Source: Chelydra serpentina (lineage: Eukaryota; Chordata; Testudines; Chelydridae). Taken from it: a stretch of DNA of 64,000 bases. This document shows, one piece after another, positions 11,841 through 25,300 of the stretch (position 1 is its first letter; each line of letters starts with the position of its first letter). Location of the stretch: contig JBAIAC010000033.1 of NCBI GenBank assembly GCA_037349315.1, positions 23,268,001 through 23,332,000 of the forward strand. Reading direction: 5' to 3'. The notes beneath the pieces are model-generated. The model was not told the origin of the DNA, ran no database searches, and worked only from the letters and a program-made list of their open reading frames with translations. The translations under genes and the position numbers were made by a program.

Positions 11841-14800
11841 TATATGTGCAAGAATAAGAACATCAGGAGAGATCAGGGAAAGCTGGGAGGCTGAAATTCA
11901 CCCAATACAGATGGACTGCACAAGGCCCTAAATCCACATAGCTCCCACTTAAACCCTTAAAGAGTTTACATGGGATGTGGTCCCTCTACGCTGAAGTAAA
12001 TCTCATCCTTACATTATTTTTATGGTCTAGACTGAAGTGTGAATAAAGTAGTAATCTAACAAAAGTTTACTGTTCCTTTGGCATAAGGAGCTGAACTTGG
12101 AACAAACTCGGTTAAACGCATGTAACCGTAAAAGGGCTGCTTGCCAATTCCTGGAGAGGAAAGATTTTTAAATAGCCACCGCACTAGAGCTCTGGCCTAC
12201 AGAGCAAATAGTGTAGGGTGAATTTACTATGATTTTCAGGTCTGAGTGCACAGTAAATGGAATTCATGCACCTTTCCAAGTCACCTCCTGTGCCCTGAAC
12301 AGACAGCCCTGAAGTGATGTACAGAACAACTTCCTCCCCAACCTCTTAGGGTAGTGCAAACCCATGCTCTTAGTAGTAGCTAAAGGAGAAAAACACCTAC
12401 CTCCACTTCACTGCAATTGAGGAAAGAATGGAAATGAGAAACTTGTAAGTTGCTGAGCTAATTTTGCATACAAAGCAGCTTCCAACTCTCTTCACTGATG
12501 ATTTTTAAGATCAAAATTTTTTACTTGTAGTCCATTAAAAAAAACTTGGCCCACAAGTACTCACTATATACACAGACGAAAGCAGCAAAATGCCTTAAAT
12601 GACTTCAACAGGAAACTACTGGGAAGAGGAGTGGTGTGTTTTCTGACAGACCCATTGCACATTTCTAGGAAATACTTTTCAAGCTCTGTGTCCTGAAATG
12701 AAACAATTTTACAGGACTGCCTCACTACAGAGCTTTTCTACAACAATCCTTCCCTGGATCCCAGGCTATACTGCCCTACATGAACTCCTTAAAACACACC
12801 CCAGCATCAATGGCTCAGGGGGTGGGGGGGGGAAAGAGGAAGAAAGCTCTAAAGACAGCAAGTTTAAAATCTGCACCAACAGGACCAAAACCTGTCTCGG
12901 ACAGAATGCTTATTTTGTTCTGCTCACATTCATAAATCCCTCTCTCACCAACCATACACACACCCCCTCATATAAAGTCTTCAGTGAGCTCAGAATCTAC
13001 CCACATAGTAGTGATGACAAAGCACGAGACTACTGCGGTCTCTATGATGGAGAAGCTGAGTAATAACTGACTCCAGCCAACTAGATCACTGGGGTGTAAG
13101 GTCATCCTGGAACTCTATTTCCATTATTTCTTCTGGGTGAATTGCTCTGGGAACAATCCTCTTTTTGAGCATAACGTAATCAAGAACTAGAAAGTCACTG
13201 CCACTTACCACAGGGTTGCAATTCCTGGCCTGACAGGCTGTGCTGGGAATTTAAATGATGTCTCCACCCTAGCAGCATGTGGAACCAATGTAATGGCTAA
13301 CACAAATCAGGCTTAAAATGGAGTGATACTGCAGTTCCTGCTGTTGTTGTAAGTCAGCAAGAATGATTTTTGGACAAAACCATAAGCATTAAACGGAACC
13401 AAAAAAATAAAATTAAAAAAAAATCAGTAGAAGTGAGGAATGGCTTCTAATCTAACAATATATACCAAGGAACAGCCTAGTGACCAAAAACAAAACACAA
13501 AACAACCCACCATCATTGGGCTGTATTACATAATACCATGCTCAGGAGCAAGTCAATGAAAAGAATGCAATTTTTCACCTAGCCTTGATTATTTTGTAGG
13601 AGAGAGATGTACAGTTCTTTAGCTGCATTTTAAACAAGGCTCAGAACCCTCTGCATCTGAAAAGGTTAAGGTATGATAAGGGTGAACAATAGTGGCTCAC
13701 CAGTGAAACGTTCACTCCAGTAAGCGAGGTAGTTTCTTGACTCTAAGCTAGGTTTGGCTAAAAGTGCTGTTAACAAGCATTAATGGAGCTCTACAATACA
13801 GTTCCCTTGCTCAGCTGTGGGCCACATGTCCCTGTTGAACATACGCCAGGTCCCAGCATTTAGTGTGCCATCTTGATCTCCGCTAACTCTGGAAGAGCAC
13901 TGAATCTCCAATTTACAGCTCTAGATCACACAATGAGTCACAAGAGTTAACACGCACATTAATTCTGCCCATGAAGAAATGAGCATAGATGTTGCCTTTC
14001 TCCTAACCGCCAGAGACTTTCTTTGTTACGGCTGAAGTCACGGGCAGGACATGTTGAGAAACTCATTCATGTTATTACTAGAGTTGCCTCTTCAAAATTC
14101 TCTGCCTATGCACAGAAGTCCTCAGTCTACTGCTAATGTAAAGCCATACTTATAGCAAGCATGTCTTTGTTTCCCATTGTCTCCCTTCTTCCTGGGCTTC
14201 CTTTAGCAGAGTTCTCCCACTCACAGGTAACTGACTAGACTGCCACAAGGGCTGCCTGTTTGATACAGAACCCTGCCTTGCGGTTGTTGGATCTTTTGGG
14301 TCTCATGGAGGAGATGTGATTTCTGGGCTTTGGAAGGAGTGACAGCCCTTCCTTTCATTCAACGTATTTGGAGAGAACTATCACAGAACACGTTAGATTA
14401 GTGTTAGATTAAGTACTGCTGAAGAGGTTCAACTCTCTTTGACAAACAGATCTCCAAGTCTACAGTAATCCAATTTAAAATTACCTTTTTCTTACATGTT
14501 CCAGGAGCAATTCTCAAGAGTCTATTTAATTGTATAATGGGGCATTATGAAATCTCTACTCTGTCTTTTTAAGAAACATTTTCTATGGACAACTTGGCCA
14601 ATCCCAGGCTTCCTGCCCACCCAAGGTTCCTATCCCTCCTGACTAGCATCTGCTATTCCCCAAGGAGAACGTACCCTTTTGAGGCCACAAGAGTGTGGGG
14701 AGTGAAGCTTTAATCACATGCCACAGGAAGGACAACATCCCAGCAGCCCGAAGTGTTCCTGACTGGATTCCTCCATGTCTCTTCTGCAGGAATATCTTCA

Positions 14801-14947
14801 GACCACATCCCATGCCAGTTAAGTGGAGCCCCGCCTATACACTGCTTGCTGGGCTTGTAGGAAAAGCCGATCACTTTCAAAGCTCATCCTTCATCTCAAC
14901 ATCACCAGTAAGGACTGAAGGTCAGTGGTAAAAACTATGGGTGAGAT

Positions 14948-15232
14948 CACTGGTCCCCAAACTTTTCAGGGTTGCACCCCCTCATCCTGTCCTCTCAGAG
15001 CCATGGCTTGGAAGTGAGGATGCAGATGGGTAAAGGGGCCAAGGATGGGGCTGCAACTGGGGGTGGGGCTGGTGCCGGGAGTGGGAACAGAGCTGGAGCC
15101 GAGGCTGAGGGTGGAGCGGGGCTGGGTGGTGCTCCCTCCCTGCCCACCATGGGGGCTGGCCCAGGCCCAGCCATGCTCCACTTGAATGGTCCTCTGTGCC
15201 CCCAGGCACACCCCATAGTTTGGGGACCTTTG
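14948..15232. mobile_element. hAT-type MITE, 285 bp
   Basis: Terminal inverted repeats are CACTGGTCCCCAAACT on the left and, reverse-complemented, CAAAGGTCCCCAAACT on the right. The 8-bp flanks (ggtgagat at 14940-14947 and ggctagat at 15233-15240) match at 6 of 8 positions, consistent with a decayed hAT target duplication. The interior is G-rich on the plus strand and non-coding. Open frames crossing it are fortuitous. Confidence 0.75.
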
Positions 15233-18200
15233 GGCTAGATCCTGTCTCACTGAAAACAATGAAAGTTTTGCCATTGACTTCAATGGGTACAAGACTATCA
15301 TGTAGGCACAAGGCAGTTAATTTGTGTTTAGGTAATGCCAAGGGTTAACAAGGGGAAGTGACTGACCTTGACAACACACACCCCCACTCAAAGCTCCCAA
15401 GAGCATTTTATAATTCCACAAACAGATAGGGAAGGAGGTTGAGGGAAGCTCTTACAAGCATAGGAGTCTGGAATTCTTTGGGATACATGGAATTTTTCAA
15501 TTCATCTCAATAAGATGCAGAATGCCTTATCCAGCATTAAACACAAACACTACACACACTAAATCTATCCAAAACAGAATAACTCTAGGTAGAAACCACT
15601 GCAAACTAGATCAGAATGACTTTTCGTCTTTTTTACTGAATATACTTCACTAAACATTAATTCCTAAATAGCTGGGGAGTGGGGGGGGGGGGGGGGGGGA
15701 TGAGACAACGATGCACTCTCAGGAGGTTGTGACAAAAGGAAATAGTTTAAAAATAATTTGCTTCAAGCTTGAAAAAGTCCTAAAACAAGCTTCTACAAAT
15801 GCAACTACTATTACAATTATTAAGCAAAACCTCTCATCTTCTGACCTGGGCAATTCCCCCCTTCCCCCGAATTAATCTTAGATATGATGTGACTGAAGTA
15901 TTTAAACTAGGTAAGACTTTTTACAAAATGAAACCAGGTGATCTATTTGATGTCAGCGAACAGACAAACTAGGGGACAGATATAAGTGAAGGGGAAATTT
16001 ATGTAAAATGACTTTAAGGAAGTATTCTCTTACTGAGTGTAATAAGTGTAGTTAAGCAGTAAGTATATGGCCTCTAGTATGTGAAAGGGGTATTAATTAC
16101 TTTTGAAACCTTCGCTCTTTGAGGGACCAGGAGGGAGCATGTCTCTGATCATGCTTCCCCACTGCAACTGGCAATGGGTTTTCTTCCAACTTCTGGCACT
16201 AAAAAATAGAGAGAAAACATTTAATTTTTTATTTAAAAATACGTCTAGACTAGAGATGGTAATGAAACAATGCTTCAGCTCATGTCTTGCTTCTGATCCT
16301 ATATAACCACACTATATGGAAAAAGCAGATTTATTTTTTTAAATTGGATAAATCCGGGTCTTACAGTATTTTAAACTTATTCTGAAGGAGTAAAAAGGTA
16401 TTTTATATACATGAAATAAATGTCTGAACTAGGGCATCTGAAAGAGTCTTTTAGACTTGTCCTAAAATATTTTTGATACTTTATTCCCGGTCTATATTTG
16501 TTTCTACTGTGGTACCATGAATTATTAGATTCATTTTAAAAACCGTGCAAACAACCAGAACATCAAAGGCTCCTATGGGAGCAGAGGATATTCAGCACCT
16601 TGCAGGATAGGCCCTGAGTGAGTTATTTAAAAGGGATATAATGTGAGCCAATGATTGCAATGGATAAATCTCCCTTAAGTAAAACAAACTCTTACTATAA
16701 CAGTCTCTCGGGGGAGGGAAATATCAAACATAGTTTAAGTTAAATGAGCACAAAGAAGCGATCTCTAAAATAATATTCCTGAAAAGGCTTTGAAAAATCC
16801 ACTATTTGGCAACTCATATTTGTATTAGATGTCTTTTTTTTTTAAACTAATATATCCATCTGTCTACTCGGCAAACCCCTCAGCCCCATGTTGTGCTGTG
16901 TTACAAAGCACATTTATTCCCCCAAAGAGCCATTCACAGACTTCCTTTTACTTGGAAAATGACAATGCAAAGACAAAGGATTTCAAAGATATTTGAGTGG
17001 GTTATTTCATCCAATCACTACAGAGCAAGTGTAGCATGTGCTCTGTTTTAGAATAGAATAGCACAGAATACAAGATGTAATTAAAACATTTCCTTTATCA
17101 AACAAACGAGATCTTATAAAATGATTAGCAGATAATTCAGGATTGAGCCTTCTTGCCTTATTCAAGGAAAACTTTCCACTAAAGTCAATGAAGAATTTTG
17201 TCTGTGTAAAGCATGCAGGATCGGATCCGTGAGTGGAAGTTCTCAGTATTACAAGTACATCCTGTGCAGATGCAATTGTAAGACCCACTGTGCCCACACG
17301 GAAGACCCACTGAAGTCCCAACACACTTTTGCAGATTATAATACTAGCCTCACATAAATCAATCCAAGCAACCCATCTGATCTTTAGTTGTGTCATGCCA
17401 ATAAACTAAATTCTGTATAGTAAATAACATGCACTTTCTTCCTTCATATCCAAACAATAGATGTGTTAAACACACACCCTACACAACCTTCACGCAGGGC
17501 TTTTGAAAATTAAAATGAAAAGAAAGTGTTTGGGGGCTATTTATGATGATAGTGTCCTTTTAAAAACTGCTAGAGAAATGGATAATTACACAAAAGCACT
17601 TTTTTCCTAATTGGGAAAAAAATGAAGACAATCTTGAAAAAACTACTCTAGAAATCCCGTGAGAGGACAACGTAGGCAGGAGCTAAGAATTTTCACTCCT
17701 GTAACATTTAAATAAAACAAACCCAAAGCAATCAGATTTCAAGCCCAACATAGAGATCTATTAGGAGATGCAGCAAGAAACAGAAACTCTTGTTAGACTT
17801 TACAAGGTGGTGTAGATTTAGGCACTGGTTCTCTATTACTGAATTCAAAGTTCAGGATCAAACCAAGACAAAAAGCTTTTAGGGATACCCAGCCCCTTAA
17901 AAATGTTTGTGTAAAGTTATAGTTAAACAGACAAAACAAACTAAATGCTACATAGTTGAGACATTTGCACTTGAAGCTTCAACATCAACAGCCTTAACTT
18001 AGTCACTAACACCCATCTTCTCTCCACCTGCAGGCTAGAGATCCAATCCCAAACTACCTCCTCTACAAAACAGATGAACCAACACCAAAAAAGTTGCCAC
18101 ATAAAAGAAATGTAAGTCTGCTTAGTTATTGGCTTTTGACATACTACGTAAGGCACACTTCTAGGGCATATTGATTACAGGAGAATTTCTATTCTGCATT

Positions 18201-18719
18201 TTGGAAGGATGCATGAGGTGGATTCTGGAACCAGTACATATGGAGCAGAGGTATACTTCCAGCCTGATCTGGATGGTGTAGTCTCAGACCATAATTTGCA
18301 GGGGAAATGAAGTACCCAAGCTCGGCCTCACTGGGCCGGTGCAGCAACATCCACTCTGTTGTTTTTGTGCGCTAGCTCAAGCCCTGCTAGCAGGAGTCTG
18401 TCTAGGCAGGTTGGGAGGCTCACTTCCAGCTGCAGTGTAGACATACCCCAAGAAGTCACAAGTTCCACAGGCATAGACTGTTAGGATAAGCTCCTCTAGC
18501 ATAACGTTCACAGGATTTATTTACCAGGTTTCTGATAGAAGTTACACTACATCCCTATATGAATGCCGACAGAATTCCCAACATTAATTGAATATGTGTA
18601 ATTTTAGTATACTGGTCAGTGCACACGTTCTCTTTAAGGACTTATGCATAAGGCCAATTTCAATTTTACAAAGTAACCAATTTTTTTAAAACTACAAGAA
18701 ACAATAGTTCACTTTCCCA
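15233..18719. other. Gene-free stretch
   Basis: No supported gene. It has a 19-base G run at 15681-15699. About 18330-18455 resembles the right half of a Harbinger-type MITE ending in 'cagtgtagacatacccc'. The rest is AT-rich without recognisable families. Confidence 0.5.
15681..15699 (+). repeat. Poly-G tract
   Basis: An uninterrupted run of 19 G, probably polymorphic. Confidence 0.9.
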
Positions 18720-18948
18720 TAGGGTGACCAGACGTCCCGATAAAATTGGGACTGTCCCGATTTTTGGCTGTGTCCCGACTGATGCACGGTTGGGACGTCA
18801 TTTGTCCCGATATCGGTGCTTCTGCTGGGGGGTTTTTTTTTTGGTGGATTTTTTTTTTTTTTTGCTTGGAGAACTCAGCTCTGGCCGTGTTGTTTTTTTT
18901 TGCCTCCCCCATGTCCCGATTTTTTGTTTCTTAAATTTGGTCACCCTA
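18720..18948. mobile_element. hAT-type MITE, 229 bp, perfect 8-bp TSD
   Basis: The termini are TAGGGTGACCAGA and ...TTTGGTCACCCTA (inverted repeats). The flanking CTTTCCCA is duplicated exactly at 18712-18719 and 18949-18956, the 8-bp duplication diagnostic of hAT elements. The interior repeats 'tgtcccgat' several times and has T-rich runs. No coding capacity. Confidence 0.88.
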
Positions 18949-19196
18949 CTTTCCCATCAAAAACACACTCCTATTTTTCTGTGTTCCATAATTCAGAAGT
19001 GATTTGTCCAATTAACTTCCAACTTAAAAATAACAAAGGGCTCACGGGGGGTTTTTTGGGAGTGGGGGCAGGCACAGGCACACACCAAGAGAAGTTTCAT
19101 TCTTGCAGGTGTCTTAAGACAGCAAAAAGGGGTCAAAAGTATGGCCTAAAATTAAAACTGTCCGTTTTAATTATGGAGTCGCTACTATGACTCTAA

Positions 19197-19498
19197 GGGT
19201 AGGTCTATACTTACGCGTCCCGTCGGAGGCGCGCGATCGATGTTCTGGGTTCGATTTATCGCGTCTTGTCAAGACGCGATAAATCGAACCAGGAAGTGCT
19301 CCGTCGTCGACGCTGGTAATCCAGCTCGACGAACGGAGTAGGCGGAGTCGACGGGGGAGCCTGCGCGCCGCGTGTGGATCCCGGGTAAGTGCTTTTTCAT
19401 TCGAACTAAGGTACTTCGACTTCAGCTACGTTATTCACGTAGCTGAAGTTGCGTACCTTAGTTCGATGGAGGGGGGGGGGGGTAGTGTAGACCTAGCC
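19197..19498. mobile_element. PIF/Harbinger-type MITE with two strong hairpins
   Basis: A 302-bp element flanked by TAA at 19194-19196 and 19499-19501. Ends are GGGTAGGTCTATAC on the left and, reverse-complemented, GGCTAGGTCTACAC on the right. Inside are two foldback structures. The arms at 19248-19267 and 19271-19290 are perfect 20-bp complements with a 3-base loop. The arms at about 19402-19431 and 19437-19466 are near-perfect. A 12-base G run lies at 19471-19482. CpG content is high and there is no ORF of note, which suggests a fairly young copy. Confidence 0.85.
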
Positions 19499-19969
19499 TA
19501 ATATTGTAAAGTCAAATTTATTCTGTGGTAATTTTTTTTAATGAGATCAATTTTAACATCAAGGTTACAAATTCAAGCACAAAACAGGCACGATATGCAA
19601 AAGTTAAGCATCCCATAGTAATCTTAACTTGTCACCCTGTGCCCCCAGATCTGTGCAACTCTTCTCAAAGGTGGTGCATGTTCATGTTCACACACATTAA
19701 GGTTACATTGGCTAGTAATTCAAGAGAGTACATGTGTAATGTGGACAAATTAAAATCCTAGCCTACTGAGAAGTCTTTATGGGAAATGGCAGCTTTTTAC
19801 TTGATGCATCTGCAGCTGCTCTACAAACTCGATCCCAGGGACCCACATGCCTGCTGCAACACCTATGAGATGATTCATGGCCAATGGATTGACATAAAAA
19901 TGGATCCAGTGGTCACCCTCTTACAACTTTCCCTAGCACCTTCTAAACAACTTTCAGGGATGGTCTTGG

Positions 19970-20050
19970 TATATATAGTCCTGGCTCAGCATGGGAGGAT
20001 GGACTAGATGGCCTCTCAAGGTCCCTTCTAGCCCTACGTTTCTATGTGGA
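19970..20050 (+). mobile_element. CR1 3'-end fragment
   Basis: The text around 'atggactagatggcctctca' followed by 'cccttctagccctacgtttc' is the conserved CR1 3' UTR terminus. Only the last ~80 bases are present, as expected from 5' truncation during target-primed reverse transcription. Confidence 0.75.
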
Positions 20051-22016
20051 GATCCTAGTTCCACTGTATATGGGGCAGAGTGTCCCACAGTATATCCACT
20101 CCACAGCCGTCTAACTCCATTCAACAGACCAACTCAGGCTCTGCTCCTTTAGGTACCATCAGCAGCCCCTTCACTGATGAATGAATATCGACCAAACAAA
20201 AACCAAGCTAACAATACCCATATAAAGAAAAAGGTACCATCCACTAAAAGCAAAGCAAAGGCAAATTAACATTGGTCTAGCATTACTGCTGCTGATCCAC
20301 TGCACTAGTGCATCCTGTGGTCCTGAATGACTGATCATGCCCAGAAACAAGCATTTGAAAGGGTAGAAGGTAACGGTGGTTTCAATTCCCTTGATTTTAG
20401 GGCTGTCTAGACACTGGTCTGTTCTCTAGTGTAAATTATGCTGACTACAAATGGCCTCGAGGGGCGATTCTGGCACCTGGGGATCTCTGTGAATGGGGGT
20501 GTCCAGGTTATACCTCCTTTATCCCGGCCATACCCCAAACTTTCAGCCAGGAAGGTGGGAGACCTAGGAGCTGCTATGGCAGTTCTAAATCATCCAATAT
20601 GGCTAATTTGGGACTGTGTTGTGATGCTGGAGCTGCACATGCCACCTAACATACCAATGTACCAGGCCCTATGCATTATTTCGAGCAATACCAGCAGCCA
20701 CTATAGTCCAGATTGTACTGGAGTTTCCATTTTAAGCCCTGATCCTGCAACAGGATCTGCGTAGGAGAATCTCTGAGCCTGTGCAGAATCCCATTGACTT
20801 CAGTGGAACTCTGTATGGGCACAGGGGTCCAGTCATGTGGATCTTGTTGCAGGACTGTCCTGTACTTTTTAGGATTCTGTATATTTATTGACTAGATCAG
20901 GGTTAGGAAGTGCCGTTTCCCTGCCTCCCAAACAAACATACCTGAAAGACAACTATCAAAATATTTGTGTATAAACAAAAACCCAGAAAAAAAACAAACT
21001 ACTTTGAGACATCCTTGCTTTCAATCATTTCACCTCAAACTAATTAATTCAATTTTAAAATAAAACTGAGCAAGTTGTTAGTAATAATCACTTTTGATAG
21101 TTTGGGGAAACATCTTCAAAATATTTAGCTTTCAAAAGTGTTTAACACACAAACCAAAAGAGGCAACCAGCAGGATTTCAAAATGTATTAAATGGTATTT
21201 ACATAAAAGTGAGGCTGTCGGTACAGTACGGCAATCACAATTTTTACTGCCAGGAGAAAATGTTAACAAGAGAAATTATAAAAATTAAATTAGAACAGTA
21301 TCAAGGGTCTGGCAAACCACCAAAAAGCCAGGAAATTGAGTTAATGCTGACACTCCATTCTTGACTGTGCCTAAATATAGTACCATGTGGTGTATTGTAT
21401 GGTAAAAATCATTTACTGCTCAGAGAACTTTGCAATCATGTGATAGACACAGCATGTTGTTAATGTGAGTCTGAATCTGTGTCCATACATTTCCTAGCTT
21501 GGCAATATAAGCCAGACTCTTGATATTATTTTAACATAGTTTGTGAAAACAACATTATATTACTAAGAATATCAATTGACATTGACTTCAGTGGGCTACA
21601 TACGGATCAGGCCCTTAATGCCCATAGGAAGCCTTTCAAAAGCATTTATAATTATGCTGATTATTAGGCCAATTTATACAAATTCAAAAAGGTCTTATAG
21701 AATAACTCTTTACACAATGTATTCAGAGTCAAAAACTTCCTACAAATAAATCATAGAAGTTTCTTGGGGGAATCTGATGTCTTAAGGAATCTATAATGGA
21801 AGAAAAAGCCGTTCACTTAGTAGTCGGCCAGTTTGATTTTTGGCCCAGAGTGGGAGTTACCCAAAAATATAAATGTTTGGTGGCCTACGTAAAATGAATG
21901 GATGGTCTCAGTCCAGTTTCCGACAGACAGCTTTCCATATCACCACTAAGAGTCTTTGCTGGCTTCTCGGCAGTGAGCCAAGGATTTAATTGAATGGACC
22001 AGAGACCAATCTAGGA
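20050..22016. other. Gene-free stretch
   Basis: Holds one short palindromic repeat (20736-20858, listed separately). The open frame at 20438-20764 runs into that repeat and has no recognisable family. Nothing else is supported. Confidence 0.5.
20736..20858. repeat. Short palindromic MITE-like repeat
   Basis: The left end 'ccctgatcctgcaacaggat' is mirrored by 'gatcttgttgcaggactg' on the right, around a core 'cccattgacttcagtgga'. It belongs to a dispersed family in this window that shares a CCATTGACTTCAATGG-like centre and GATCCTGCA-like ends. Confidence 0.6.
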
Positions 22017-22319
22017 CAGGGATCTCAAACTCAAATTACCACGAGGGCCACATGAAAACTAGTAAATTGGCCCGAGGGCCGCATCACTGAAACCTTTTCA
22101 TACAATGATACAAAAGTATAGTCAAAAATTAAAAAAAAGAAGAGTAATATAGTATTCTATTAAAAGTCAATGTATTAACTTTTTAAAATCTGTAATGCAA
22201 AGAGGGGTTTTAATAAAATATAAACACTCAGTAATGTTTGGAGCTTGGCTGCTAATGGAGTCAGCGCCTATGGCGGGCCGCAGGAAATAACTCCGCGGGC
22301 CATGTGTTTGAGATCCCTG
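22017..22319. mobile_element. hAT-type MITE, 303 bp, perfect 8-bp TSD
   Basis: Ends are CAGGGATCTCAAACTCA on the left and, reverse-complemented, CAGGGATCTCAAACACA on the right (16 of 17 identical). ATCTAGGA is duplicated exactly at 22009-22016 and 22320-22327. Subterminal 'gggccgca' motifs occur on both sides. It has no transposase and is a classic Charlie-like non-autonomous hAT. Confidence 0.92.
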
Positions 22320-22327
22320 ATCTAGGA

Positions 22328-25300
22328 GGTCTATGGTTTGGTATCACTGTTCTGTGGGAACAGGACTTTTGTCTTCCTAGCCGTAAATCTGGCATTTTTC
22401 ACAGGCACTAACATCACAAACAGGCCCTTCTCATACCCTTCCAATTCTAAAGCCCTGAGAGCCAAAGGTAGGCTAGCAAAGACTACACTTTCTAACAAAT
22501 CATCCTGCCAGGGTAACAGTGTTTGCCACCCTCACATAATGGTGTGGCCCTCCAAACTTGTGGATATCCTGAGATCCTCAGGCAAATTCCACAAATGCCC
22601 CACAGCTACTCTACAGGCCCCTTGGTCCCTATGGCAGCACAGCTCCGAACAGCAGCCAAGATGTACCTAATCCAATCCTTCCATACAGAGAGCAATCTGA
22701 CAGCTTGGAAAGGGCATCCGTATCATTTACTGGATCAGTCCCAGCATTAGCTAGCATAGGGAAATTCCTGGGGGTTTACAGGAGATATTACCCCTGTGGA
22801 GCATTTCCTCTTTCTTGGCTCCACCCCCTCTCTAATCAGGCACACCCCCTAACACTACAGAGCTGCAGACACCATGATGGCTCAACCCCCTCTCCCTCAG
22901 AGAAGTCTGGCTAAGAGCAGGTTTTCTACCACTTTGATTTTTTCCTGTAGCAAAAAGTGAAGGAGATGGTATGACCCATTCTCTCTCTCTCCCCCCCCAC
23001 CCCCACCCCAGTTTTGCATATAGTCAACCTTACTTACTTTTCAGTTGTACTTTTGTGGCTAGTTTACAGGTTCTCCTTCAGTTTTTAATTTTTTGAAAAC
23101 AACAAGCAAATTGCTCTTAACTTCTAAGCCCTTTCAGTTACTTATTTAGTCAAACTGCATTATAATGGAGAAACAAACAAGGTAACCATCAATCTACAGA
23201 CAATATGAAAGTGCTTTTTTCCCCATTAAAAAACCCTCTGTTTTTAAAAATAAATCAAATCCTCATTTGGTGGCGATAGTGTTATTTTTGGCTGACATGA
23301 TGATCCTTGCACAGTGAGCTTCAAAAAAATGGGTTACCCCTTTTACTTAATGTACTAGTAGAATAGACCTGCTACAAATGGGACATAAACTGCCTGAAAA
23401 ATAAAGTTTGCTGCTGTCAAACATTAAGGCCCTGATCCAGCAAACACTCTCACATACCTGACTTGACAATGAAATCAATAGCACTACTTGCTTGCATAGA
23501 GCTAAGCACACAAGTTAAGTATTTGGACAACTGGGACCTAAAGTATGAAGTACAAAATCAGGTGATAATCAAAGACCATCTATAATGGTTCTCTACCTAC
23601 AAAGGTGGAAGGAAAAAAACCACACCAAAACCACCCTCACCACACAGACACATACACCCATATAGAAATACTTCCTTCTATGACTCATTTTCTCTGACTT
23701 AGAAAATCCAAAGTGTATCAACAACATAAATACATTGCTGGAATACTCCCTCCTATACCAGACGACTACTCCATGATAATTATCACAACACATGTTAAGG
23801 CTTTTTTTATAAACATGAGATTGTTTTTTAAAAAATATTCTACTGCTTTGTAATTAAATCATGCTTTTTCAGCTGAAAAGCTGACTTTTTTTGGTTACTC
23901 ATTAACTCCGTGCACAAAAATATCTTTGTATCAGTTCATATCAAAAGTCTTCCCCCGCCCCCCCCAATTTTTTTACATTCCAAGTGTGTGAATACATTTT
24001 CAGGGATATACTCTGAACTCAATCCATAGGCATGCAATTCCCTTTGTCATCAGGGGAAGTTCTGCTATGGAGCGAAATCAGTACGTGGCCTACCTTGAGT
24101 ATTTTGAGAGTGCTTAAATAATTAGTTTTTAAATGTATGGTAAATTATTTTTGCCAACTTACTGATTACATTTTTTTTTTTTTAAATCTCCACTAATGAA
24201 AATCATGACCCTTACAACTGTATTTCTCAGATTTTATTCCCAGGTTTCATTTAACAGTGAAACATAATTCACGCCTCACAAGGAAAAGTAATCTAGAGCA
24301 GCACATTTTACTTCAGAATTTCTAGAAAAACTAATTTCTGAAGTAAATTACATCTGTACATCACAGAGTGGGGAAAAATCTGTGGCATTATTGTTAAAAC
24401 CAAAGTAATATTCTAAACCACTAAAAAAAAATTTTTACCACAACAAAATCTACACTATTGTGATTAATAATACATTGCCTTTCATATTCAGAGGTAATAA
24501 GAAGGCTTTACTGTGATTCATATAACCTCACTAACATATAAATGCATCAAAATGAGTCTAATTATACAGCAATGCCAATAATTATTAAGTTCACACATCA
24601 AAAGACCCAGTAGGACATTACTTTTCTGTTACTCTGCAGAGCTGCCCTTCAGAATCCTTGGCTTTTATAGCTGGAAGCAGGCTTGGGAAATTTAGGTCAT
24701 AGCAAATTAAAATAAATTAGAGCTCGATGATACCACCTAGATACATGCACAGAGGGGACCCTCCGAAAGATGTCTCGGGGGAGGGAGAAGCAGGTGGAGG
24801 CAGTAAGCTGCCTTCACAGCACCATTCCTACGGATCCTACAGACGCCTCTCACTTGGTCAAGGGTCTGTGCTAAAGAAAAGGGTGGCGCCCACTCATCCC
24901 CTATTCCTTCCCATGGAAGTTAATCCAAAAAGATAATACCTGCTGAGACTTATCTTTTCCACTGACCCATCTCTCCTTCCGCCCTAAGGGCGGCTGTAGT
25001 CCGGGGGAGGCCCTGGTAGCTTGGTTTTAATGGAGACGGGCTACTATGAAGACAAGAAAGGAGGGGCCATATGAATCACTGATAGTGCAGCAGCACAGCA
25101 ACTCCATACAGATTCCCCTGGCCTGCTGTGGGTTCCCCAGGGCCTCCAAAACCATTCCTGAGAAAGACAAACCCTGCCATTCTGATGGGAATGTGCATGT
25201 GGGGAATCTGAGGGAATCCTCATGGAGATTTCCTCCAAGGAGTTTCCTCCTGTGGGCTCTTCCTGGGGGAGAGGATTATCTGAACCAAAGTTAGAAAGTT

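Larger units (their letters stand above)
10140..14940. other. Gene-free stretch with ancient repeat remnants
   Basis: No supported exon. It contains a G-rich homopolymer at 10639-10656 and old SINE/LINE tails at about 11505-11640 and 11790-11840 (see separate entry). The open frame at 12698-13063 is unrecognised and lacks coding signatures. Confidence 0.55.

Noticed and set aside
14966..15341. Gly/Pro-rich open frames on both strands
   Set aside because: They cross the boundary of a hAT-type MITE and reflect its GC-rich interior.
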